Assembly: GCA_023213315.1 (NCBI GenBank)
Contig: JAKCPI010003219.1
Span: forward strand, 1-64,000
DNA length: 64,000 nt
From: Euborellia annulipes
Taxonomy: Eukaryota > Arthropoda > Insecta > Dermaptera > Anisolabididae
Direction: 5' to 3'
The notes under the pieces are model-generated. The model was not told where the DNA came from. It saw nothing but the letters and a program-made list of their open reading frames with translations, and did no database searches. The position numbers and the translations under genes were made by a program. Positions 24,009 to 36,000 of this stretch are shown one piece after another (the stretch's first letter is position 1; each line of letters opens with the position of its first letter).

Positions 24009-27000
24009 CTAAAAACAACACACATTTTGTAGATTTGTACTGGCCCTAGATTCAAGAGGAATTAAATAAATAAAAAACTCTGAGCCCTCGGGCCTTGGTG
24101 TAGCTGGTAGCGTGCTGGCCAAGAGTCGCGGGCTCGGATCCCCATATTTAAGCCATTTGGATATCAAATGACTTAAATAAATATGCATGGCCCCAAATAG
24201 ATATACAGTAGAGTCCCGTTAATCCGAACTAATTGGGACCGAGGGTCGTTCGGATTATCGGGAAGTTCAGATTAACCGGAATTGTAAGCTTGAATTAGTT
24301 AATTTTGATAATAAAGTCGTATTTATAACGTTGTAAACCGTGAAACTTGTCGGTGATATTAAACTCTAAATAAATATTTCATAATATTATTTTACGTTTT
24401 TTTTTTTTTGAAAAATTTTTTTTTTCATTAGTGTCAGACTTGACACGTTGTGGTTACTCTGAAGAGTGACTCTCATGAGAATGATACTGAGGTGGGTTCC
24501 CGTTTCCTTCCTCAGGAGGAGGCATCTCAAATAGAGTTGGATAATTTATTGCCATGAGGTGAACTCGAGTTGTATTCAACTCAGGATTATAAGCTTTACT
24601 GCTTTATCCCCTCGGCTAATCGCCTCCTCATTTTACGTTTAATTAAGAGAAAAAGAAACAAAAAAGAAAAAGAAAAAAAAATCGTACGCAAAAAGAGTTC
24701 GGATTAACCGGAAGATCGGATTAGCGAGGTTCGGATTACCGGGACTCTACTGTATTAATAAAATATTAAGTATCGTAAAGTCTTATATGGCCTGAGTTAC
24801 CGAAAAGACTGTGTGTGGGAAAAAAAGTGTGAGTGTTAAAAAAAAAACTGGATTCTTGTCTTCTTAATTCATTTAATTTATAGAAGATAAGAAAATGATT
24901 TAAAAAAAGAAGAAAAATAGGCCAATGAACTTGATTTTAAAATTAAATAAGACGAAAACAAAGATAGATAATAGAATGAAACAAAAGGTATGTTGATTGT
25001 CATAGGCGCCGGAACGGGGGGGGGGGCAAGGGTATATTGCCCCCCTCCCTGGCATCCTATAGGGGGGGGCAGAGGGGGCAAAATTTCATCTTTTATTTCA
25101 TTTATTTTTAAAAATGATATATTTTTACTTTTGAAAAATAAAATCTTCTAAACTAAAAAAAATTAAAAGAGTAAGAAATTCATTTTTTTCCAAAAATGTT
25201 TTGATAAAATCACTACCAAATTTTTTTAAAATTTTAATTTTATTAAAATTGTGATTTTATTTAAAATTTTTAAAGTTTTATAGTAGATTTGTTTTTGTTT
25301 TATACTATTTGAACATATTAAATTATTTTAATTTTCTAAAAAAAATTTTTTTGCCCCCCCCCCCCCCTGATTCAAATTCGTTCCGGCGCCCCTGTTGATT
25401 TTGGAGTGAAATAACAAGATATATATTAAAAAAATTCTTGGCTCTCAATTTCGTCAAAATATTGAGGTGATTCTGAAATTAAGGGGAATTCTCTGTCCCT
25501 ATGATTTCACCGGCTTTTTAATGAAAAAGCGGGCATTAAGTGAAAAAAAGATAAAATTTTTTGTTTTCAATCTTTATTTTACTTATTTATTTTATTTACA
25601 AAATAAAAAAAATTAACTATGGGAAATGTAACTTCCATGGAATGTCCCCACCCCTGTTTTTTAAGCGTTTCTTTACCAGAGCTGAAGTGGATGTGAATAG
25701 TTTCATTTTGTTTGTGAATAAGCTCTCAATTCTCAAAAATCAGGCGAGTTCTTTATGTTCTTGTATCCTCCATGGGTTCAGTAATGTTATTAATTATTAA
25801 TATTGAGGTTATTGAGGTGTTATAATTAAAAATCTGTAATCTCTTATATTGGGCATACATTCCCTTTTTTTTTTTTTTTTTTCTTTGTTTTCATCATTAA
25901 ATAATTTTGTTAAATTTGTATTGTGTTTGTTGGACCTAGCCACCGAGGACTGGTGCCTCTAAGCGGGTCGTAATAAATTTATTTATTTATAATTTTGGTG
26001 TGACTTTGGTGGAATTTTAATTTACCAATTGTTTTTTTTAAGGTGGCGTCCCGAGGTGCTGATTTTTAGACGTTGCGCCCACAATTTTGAAGCTATCGAC
26101 TTCAAATTTTTTTAAATTAAATCTATTTAAAATATCTACAACTTATAGAAGCCTTTTTTTTGATTTTCGAAAATTTTTTTTTAGTAGAAGGATAATAAAA
26201 AGAGAGAGCAGCAGTTTTTGTTTTCTTTTATTAAGCCCTCATTGCTGACGTTTCGGTCCGATGGCCCTAAACAGAACCGAAACGTCAGCAATGAGGGTTT
26301 AATAAAAGAAAACAAAACTAGCTGCTCTCTCTTTTATTATTTTTTTTTTAGATTAATCACATTAAATAAAAGATATTTTAAAAATAAAAGTTTCCCTTTA
26401 AAAAATTTGGTCTATATCTTATAGATAATGGTATTTTGACGAAATTGATAGTCAAAATAAATGTCTTTGAAAATAGACTACTGTTGATTTTATTCTACTA
26501 ACGGTAGCAGAAGGGAGGGAGGGGAACCGGATAATGCAAGCAGTGTGCTTTGTTTGGGAGGGGACGGCGGTCATATATGGACCCTGTTACGCATTAGTGT
26601 GTCAAGCGCCAGCTACCGAGTTTTGAGAAAATTAACATTAAAGTTTTTTGTTTTCATTGGATAATATATAATATTTTTTTTTTTAAATTGTGCAAGTAAC
26701 ATTAAATATAAATCTTTTTAGGACATATTTCATAAAAAATACTATTAATTATAGCATTTGAAACAATATTCCGTGCTTAACTCAATTTTTAATTTTTTTG
26801 GCGCTTGACACACTAATGCATAACAGGGTCCATATAAGGAGTGAGCTCCTTGTAACCTCGACGATTTATTTCTAAAAATTAAGAGATTCAATTGGAGTAC
26901 CTCATCATCATCTAAATCATAAACGTCGTCGTCGTAGAAATCGGTCATATCGGCTGCGTGTTCTGGTGCAGGTTTCACTCTTGTTTTAATGCAATAATCC

Positions 27001-30000
27001 TCTAATGTAAGGGGCACTACCACGCCGTCACGTTCCGCTTCTAAACGAGCTGCCGACACCTGCAAACAGTAAAACATCATTGAATAATACAATATATTAT
27101 AAGAGCATTTACGAGTAGGGTCATTGATACATTCCCCAGATTCTGGACAGGCGATGATGCTATTGCATCATTTTCAGTTTGTTCAGTTGTTATTATTTAA
27201 TGAATCAATCAATTTTGATAAGGATTTCAATTATAATATCAAAATACTCTAATTTCTTATCATAATGCAAATTATAAAATTGTGATTTTATTCACAATTA
27301 AAAAATGATTCACTTTTTTTTTAGTACTAAGTTTTATTCCTGTTTCTATTCTTTGTTCGGTGCTCGTCACATCACATTTTTTGTGTCGACATACATTTAA
27401 TTTAAGGTACAGTGAGTGACAATATTAAGTCCCACCCATGCGTTTTCTACTTGGTATTATTTCATTGTTTTTAAAAAAATATTATAAATTTTTTAATGGA
27501 AACCTTCATGGTTCAAACCTAGAAAATTTCCAATAAAGATTTTCATTTTCTTTTATAAAAACAATGAAATAATCACAAGTAGAAAACGCATGGGTGGGAC
27601 TTAATATTGTCCCTCACTGTACATTAGAATTCAGTAAAACTTTTTGGCCAAAAGCTTATTGTTTGTTGCATGCCAGGGAGTACTCAACTTAAATTTCAAA
27701 TCAAAATTTTATTAATTGAATTTTGAAATAAAATTCTTATCGAAAAACTGATTCGATTCATATTTTGGATGAATTTTTTAAAGTGGTTAAATTCAATTTT
27801 TCAAAAACTTTTTGGTGTGTTAATGCCTGAATATCAATTTAAATAAATAGGCACGGGGTCAAAATGGCCATAGATGCCGAAAATGACCTAAAATAAAAAT
27901 AAAAAAAAGATACCTGAATGGCTCGAATAAATTCTCATTACATTTTATCAATATTGCTATTAAATTTGTCTCCTTTTTTGTTTTTAGTTTATTCATAAGG
28001 ACTTTTATAGAGCTAAGGAAGGTTATATGCCATCGATTTGAAATAAATAAATTAAAAGATAGATTCTGAGTTAATAAATAATTTTTTTTTTTTTTATTAT
28101 GAATGAATTGTTACTTTATGTGATCATGTATGAATATTTGAAAAGAATTTGGCATCAGAAAATGCTTACCCACTGTTGGGTATATCTGTTCAGTCCGTGT
28201 TCAATTTAATGTGAGCGCTCGTATATTTTCCTAATTTTTACTGATTATCAGAGTTGGCAAGTAATTTACAACCGAGTAAATTACACGGTTATTTACTAGT
28301 AAATAACTAGGTCCTTGTAAATAACCAACTCTATGAAAAAAAAAAAAACAGGTGTAAAAGTTTATATTAATATTTCATATTTTTTAATGTTTTAGCGCAT
28401 TGACAATGTTCTTTTCTTTGTATTTAGTGAATAATATAATCAAAAGATTAATATAATAATTGAAAAATGAGAATTCAAAAATTAAATATGGTACAACTTT
28501 CATTTAATTTGTAACTAAGTATATTTATTATTTTTCAGATAAGGGACTAAATATATGGAAAATTAATTATAGTATATATATATGGATATCTACAATAAAG
28601 CAACAATGGTAATAAATTGGAAGGAAACAAGATTAATATAAAAATGTTGAAAAAGATGAAAAAACTATAGCTCTACTATTCAATTTTATCCTTATTTGAT
28701 CCTAGAAAAGCATTTTATATTATGGTTAATAAGGATCAACTACATATTCGTGGTGTAGAAAAAATCAAAAACATTTCTCTTTGATAGTGGATTTCCCCTG
28801 CTGGTTTGGCCCGGTAGATCTCCGAGCATTAATCCCCTTTGAAAGCCCTGGCAAATGCTAAAACGGGAAATTCGTAAAATTACAAATAAGCTATCACCAA
28901 TCGAGGGATATTATATTCTGGAAAATTTCAAGATACTATGATTAAATGGATCAAAAGTATTCCAAGACATTTCCTATGGGATTCAAAATTCCAACGGGAA
29001 ATTGCCTCAATACAGCGCAGTGGCGGCTCGCTAGGGTAGGCAAGGTAGGCGACGCCTACCTTATAAATATACAGATAAAAAATATTTATCAATTTTATTA
29101 TATTTATTAAGTTTAAAAATATTTAGTTTCATAAAATAATTACTGTATTTATTAATTAATTTATATGATTTTGCAAAAAAAAAAATTTGAAACACTTCAG
29201 AACCTCGTATTTATAAAGTAAAGGCGATTTTCTTAGCCTATTCACTGCCTGTACTCCACACTCCGCTGCCCACATTTCTAGACAGCCGCGCATGCGCACA
29301 GCAGTGATAGCTAGCGCTATAAGTCGAACGGTTAGGCGATGAACTAAGCAGCCTATACCAAGCCGATGTGTTACCGTAGAGCGCAATTTCTCATGAAGAT
29401 TTATTAGTTCAAATTTCGAAACAAGATAACTTCACAGATCAAATTATTGAATTATTTTCTAAATTAAAAGATAGGCGAATAGATTTAATTTACAAAAATA
29501 AATAAATACCCCTTTTTTCTTTCTTTTTTCTATTTTTCGTAAGTAATATGTATATATATATTTATATATATGTCGCCTACCCAGTTGTCTCGGTCACGAG
29601 CCGCCACTGATACAGCGTGACAGACAGTCGGACATTAACGAATTATATAAATAGATTATCACCCCCCACCACCACCACCACTTGGCTTAAAAAATTTTTA
29701 ATTTAATTATTGATTGATTAAGAATTTATTTAACAGATAAAATAAATGTGAATTAAAAGGCACCTGTTTGCGGATAATATTTTCATATTCCTTATCACGT
29801 CCTTTGGTATCGCGCCAGCGACGGTACATGACGGAAGCATCGACGTTTGCAGGACTGAATGTGTTCGGCTCATTTAGCAGAGAGATTACTGAGAGGAGAA
29901 TAGTCCTGGAACACAGAATCGAAAAGAGAACTGATAAAAAAATAAATAAATCAATCAAGAACCTCTGCCTCTATAATGTCATCACATGCAACAGAAAACG

Positions 30001-33000
30001 GAACTAATATAGCATATTAAAAGATGGATATTTATATGGCTAAATGAAGATTTGAAAGAAATGAAAGTAAAACAACTAGTGTATATAATTCATCCACTAA
30101 GCTGACGTTTCGGTCTTGGACAAGACCATCCTCAAGCTATGTAACATACAAGTACAAGAGGAACTTTAAATTACAGTAATATTTTAATATCTTACACAAG
30201 GGCGGATACAAGGGGGGGGGGGGGGTAAAGGGGTAATAATTACCCCCCCCCCCGAGATTTGAAAAAATGGTAAAAATTTTAGCTACCACGAACGGGCCAT
30301 GGAAAACATTTTCGTTCCGCGGGCGGGAAAAATTTAGGGTCTCTAAAAAAAAGGGAAAATATTTATCGGACGGGAAAAATTTTTGGTTCCGCGAACGGAG
30401 CATGAAAAAAGTTTTAAAATTTTGAGTCTCTAAAAAAAAAGGGAAAATATTTATCCGGACGGGAAAAATTTTTGGTTCCGCGAACGGCACATGAAAAAAA
30501 TTTTGGTTCCGCGAAAAACAAAATTTTTCGTAGAAAAACTTTTGAGAACAGGCCCCCCCCCCCGAAAAAAATTTCTATATACTCCCCTGGTGCTGAGCGA
30601 CGATCACACCAGATTACCCCCCCCCCGAGAAACACCTCTGGATCCGCCCTTGATCTTACATTAAAAGAAATATACGTATAGCTTATGGGCTATCAGTATT
30701 ATGTAACGAAAATCTCAATGGTGAATATATGAAATAAACTTTGATGAGGCACAAATCAACATATAGCCTGAGGTAATGGATAGAAGAGGCGAACAAAGCC
30801 AGAGAAAACCGAGTTTCTTCACCCTCAGTTGGGTCTCTTCAAAGTTAATTTCAATAAAAAACGTATGTATTTTATACTAAAGGTGTATAATAGGTATATA
30901 AGTTTTAACACGTTAAACTCATTAAAATATTCTCTTCAGTCATTCGCGTCAGAAGTGACACTCTACGGAGTAACTTTCATTGGGAATATTACTAAGGTCT
31001 TCCTCAGAAGGAAGCAGCATCTCAAATAGAGTTGGATAATTTTTTGCCATGAGGTGGATGTGAACTGGGGTTGTCTTCAGCTCAGGATTATAAGCTTAAC
31101 TGCTTTATCCCCTCGGCTAATCGCCTCCCCTGTGTATTTTAAAATGATCATTTTGTTACATAGCTCTGTAGATTGTATGGAAACGTGGGCCTTAATAAAT
31201 GAAATACATACTAGGGGCCATCCAATGGCTGTTTTAGACCCCCTCCCCTCTCCCCTTGCTTACATGAACATTTTAATTTTTTCTCTTGAACGAAAAACAG
31301 ATTCCAGATTGAGGAAAGAATGCTAATTTTGATATATTAATAAGAAAAATTGAATTAACTTTTTATTTTTTTAATTATGAAGCACTAATCAAGTTTGGCC
31401 CTATAAGATCTTCAGGGCCTGTAAAAATTTACAATTTTTGCTCATAGCAAGAAATTAACAAATGAAATATGAAAAATTATAATAAAATTAATTTTTATTA
31501 CAATTCTAATAATTTCAGTTGATATAGTCAAGGGTTTGCAGGCGAGAAATCTATTTCAATTGAATTGGATACTAATCAATTGAAATAAATAGGGACGGGG
31601 TCTAAATGGCCTCAGATGCTGAAAAAGATCTTAAAACAAATTTAAAAAAAAAAAAAACTTTTTTTAATAGGTTTTTTTTTTCTGCTCACCTCAATTTAAG
31701 AAGATCCGTTATGTCTTTTAGGAAAAATATTATCGATCATCAACCAACAGATGTTAAACTGTGCTATCATCTGTTAGCGCTTCCAAGTTGACCAATAAAT
31801 TAAAAAAATAAAAAGATAATTTAATTTTTCTTATTATAATAGTGTTTATCAAAATTACCATCTGTTTTTCGTTCAATGCAAGGGCGGATACAAGGGGGGG
31901 GGGGGGCTAATTACCCCCCCCCTCCCGAGATTTAAAAAAAAATACCTTTTTTTCGCGAAAAAATGAATTTTTAACGTAAATTTGAAAAAATTCCCGCTCT
32001 CTAAAAAAAAAAAGGTAAAATATGTAAACGGTTGAAAAAAATTAGAGGTTCCGCGAACAGCACATGGAAAAAATTTTTGTTTCGGCGGGTGGAAAAAATT
32101 TTGGCTCTCTAAAAAAAATGGTAAAAATATTTTGGTTCCGCGAACGGCGCATGAAAAAACTTTTTGGTTCCGCGAACGGCACATGAAAAAACTTTTGGTT
32201 CCTCAAAATCCAAGTTTGGTTCCGTGAAAAACAAAATTTTTCGTACTTCCCTGGTGCTGTGCGACGAGTCACACCAGATTACCCCCCCCCCCCGAGAAAC
32301 ACTTCTGGATCCGCCCTTGGTTCAATGGCTATTCAAAAAAAAAAAATCGCGAAATCTGAGAATTAAGGGATTTATCCTTATAAAAATTTCTATAGTATTT
32401 AGAAAAGATAAATTGAAAATTTCGGATGCTCTTACACCATTAATATTTATTTCAAGTGAAATTGTACAAAAAAAAAATTTTGTAATCATTCTTCTTTTTT
32501 TTCTCTCTCACTAGCAATAAAAACGAAAGTGGGATTCTATCACTTGCGTAAAATTATGCTCTGATTATTAACAAGTTTTTAATTAAATATTCAAATTTTC
32601 TATATTTACCGGACATTTTGAGTGGGATTCCACCGTTCACAGGGCAACTCTCCACTTTGAGGATCGTCAACTGGAGGATGGAGTATTGAGATGCAGAGAT
32701 CACCATTCTAAAAAAAAAAAATATAAAAATACGATGAATATGTGCGTGCATTCCATTTTCCTTTTGCCAACGATTTCATAAAAAAAAAAACGTTTAGAAA
32801 TGGTTTATCAACTATTTTTTTTTTCTGATTAAGAAATGAAAATGAATATATAATTCTTTTTAAATAACAGCAAAAAATGTAATCAATAACTAAGCCGTTT
32901 TATCTCTCATCGGAGGAAATGTTTATATAATAATTGGATTAAAAAGATAAGGGTGGTCGGGTCACCCATTCAAATAATATCCCCTTCTTTAAAATTTATA

Positions 33001-36000
33001 AGTCAACAAACAGCCAGCAAGATCAATGATGCTAAGCAAGGCCAAACGCCGCTGAATCTTGAATGGGTGACCTCGATCCACAGGTCTAATCGTCTGACTT
33101 TAAAAGAATAAAGCCAGCGAAAAGATGATGAAAATTAGGAAATTTAATAAACAAAGCTTCTTCTTGAATCGCTTATTTATGATTAGTATATAAACAGAGA
33201 TTATTTTTAGTCTTTTTTCAATGAATACGAAGAGGTAAATGAGACAGAGGCTAAATATGAAAATGACTGGAAGCACTCAAGGAACAAATTGCCTATGCGT
33301 ACACCCCTGGCACAGCGAACTGTGACATGTCATGTTTCCTAGAGGAAAATGTGATTTTCGTCATCAAGGGGGGGGATTATGGGAAAATTTTATTAGCATA
33401 TTTTTTCTATTCAATTGAAGATGGGGGGGGGGGGGGTCGACTCTCAGGAATAAAACCTTCTCTATTCTCTTGCTCTGCGTTAGATGTCATATAAAATTGC
33501 TTAGAGAGGAGCGAATCAGTCCCAGCGATTCCCGAACTATCGCACTGAGGGTGGTTGAAATATTTGGTAGGGGGGAAGGAGAAAGGGTCCAATTTCTCAT
33601 TTATTTTTTTCTTTTAAATCCTCCTCCCGATTATAATCTTGTAAATTCTTAAGAAAAGAGGGGATCCAATAAGATATCGCTCAAAATGTTTTTAATAGAA
33701 AGTAATTTAATATGATAAAACAAAATAAGAGATGCCTACCTTTTAGAAAAACTGACAGGCCAAAGGCTTCTTTGTTGAGTTGGATGCCTATTTCGAATCT
33801 TATTTTTTATAGAGAAATTTCAGTTTCGCCTTTTGATAATTTTTCTAGACGCGAGAGTCCTTAAGCCAACCGAAATAATTTTTATAAATGATGCCTTTAT
33901 TAAGGTTTTTTTTTTTAACACTCACGCTTTTTTCTCATTCACACAGTCTTTTCGGCAACTTAGGCCATTTAAGACTTTGACGATAACCGTTATATTAATA
34001 ATATATATATTTGGAGTCCATACATTCTTATTTAAGCCATTTGGTATTCAAATGGCTTAAATAAAATCATCGGACTGCCTCGGGTCCGAACCCGCGACTC
34101 TTGGTATACAAGGCCAGTCCCTAAACCAAGCCGCGGGCACCTTTATTAAGTTGCTAACTTCACAAAATGTGAAAAAATTCATTTTTCTATTCGAAAGTTA
34201 AGGGTGTTCTTATTCACTATAAAGTATACTGTTAATGTTTATCTACCTGTCGGAGTTTTCTAGTTGACTAGAACTGAAGCAACCAATCCAATATATTGAA
34301 TTTGGATAAGTAAATCGATAGATATTGGCTTAATTAGTCACATTCCCTGGTAAATTGGTTTGGTTTTGAGTTTGTCAAAATGTTCATTAATTTTTACTTT
34401 CTCATACCCTTATATGAAATATATAGAGAGAGAAAGTATTGCGATCATGTCAAAAATTCGATGTCGAGATTTTGATGGATATACATGTTTTGAGGTCCCC
34501 TGAGTCCAAAAAGTGGGTCCCGCAAATTGGTCTGTGTGTGTGTGTGTGTGTTGTATGTGTGTGTGTGTGTCTGTGTGTGTGGACAGATTTTTAGCATGAA
34601 GGAGTTGAGCTACCGGGTTGAAATTTTATATTTAACTTAAGTACCTTTGAAGAATCTCAAAATAAGCTTTTGAACAAAATCGGCCAAAAAGTACTAGTAC
34701 TTTACTGATGTACTTTTTCAGTTTTTTTCGATTTTCTCAAAATTCCCTCCAAGGATTTTTTTTAAAATTCATAAATGAACTATTTTTTAGATGCTCTTTA
34801 AAATGTATATTCTCATTTTGCCGTTGAAATCTTCTGAAGACCACTTTACTCTTGTTCTTCATAGGAAAGATAGAACTGGTTGCCATGGTAACGGAATTTA
34901 AATCTTTTTCTTTTTATTAGATTAAAAATCAATTATTATTTAAATTCCCATTTATTTGTGTCTTTAATTGCTTAGGAGAAAACATATATATATCTCTCTC
35001 TCACTTGCAAACATTATCGCCTGTCTCTCCGCCTTCTCTCATAGGCCTAATGTTAATTTCCTATAGGAATTTGTATGTTAATTTCGATTCAAAAGGGGGT
35101 CCCCTTTGGAACTTTTTAGGCATTTAAAATTTTTTTCCAATTCTTATGAAATTTTGTATTTATTTACGATTCTATATTGTGTATAAAATGTCCAAATATG
35201 AGATTAAAATTTTGAAAAATAACCATAGTTTATTTCAAGCAGTCAACATTTAAAATCCAAGTTTGAAACTAAAAGGTGCTATCGGAAACTAAATATATCT
35301 CGACACAAAAAATCTGGTGTGACACACGGTGACAACTTTCTCTTACCGAAGGGTAAGAGAAAGTTGTGTGCTGTGCGCCAGTCCAGATTTTTTTAAATAT
35401 GCTGTACTAATTTTTTTTTTAAATAAGTCATTTTTTTGAGAAAAAAAACGGACCCCCCGCTCCGGGAAGTTATTTCCCATGCCATGTGCCAAGTTTAAAC
35501 CCCTTCCATTCCAAGGCATTTTTTGACCTCCTTTTTCTAGGCACTTTTTTCTTCAATTTTTTGAGCCATGTCCTTGGATTCTTTAACTCTAGTTTCCCTC
35601 CTCAAATTAATTCTTTAGTCAATTTAAATACATTAAGGACATTGTCCTCCCCTCCCTCTTCTAACGAGATCATCTTCTACTGGTACTTGCTAATAGCAAA
35701 GTAAAAAAATCGATACATTAATTAATAAATAATAATTTCCTAGGTTTCATTAACTCCCCCCTGGGAGTTCCTGGGAGAGAAAGAGAGGAGGGAAGGCCAT
35801 CATCGTTTGATTTGGGTGACGTAGCGAAGGCTAAAGGCGCAGGACCCGCAATGCGGGACAAAACTATCATTTTCAAACTTATTCCTTCTAGGCTGTTTGT
35901 TGTGCTTAGGGGTCAGCGGATCGCTTCTCAATTATGAAAATGGATATCAATTATTTAAAAAAAATCGAGATAGCCTTATAAAATTATAATAAATTTTATT

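Larger units (their letters stand above)
24081..24850 (+). repeat. SINE-A copy split by a pogo/Tigger-like element
   Basis: Head 24081-24203 carries box A-like TTGGTGTAGCTGG and box B-like GCGGGCTCGGATCC; the tail resumes at 24755 with TATGGCCTGAGTTACCGAAA and the GTGTGAGTG end. The 547-bp element between them was inserted later. Confidence 0.85.

Noticed and set aside
24100..24150. tRNA gene
   Set aside because: The box A and box B resemblance belongs to a SINE-A head. No acceptor stem pairs, and the 3' part continues as SINE body; the same holds for the other SINE heads.
26745..26900. Extension of the exon 5 open frame beyond its donor
   Set aside because: It runs through GTACTC intron start into the ATATGGACCCTG MITE. 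The correct splice continues at 24008 with the acidic tail.
30137..30635. Overlapping frames rich in F, N and P on both strands
   Set aside because: They are the repeated GGTTCCGCGAACGG interior of a hAT-like MITE.
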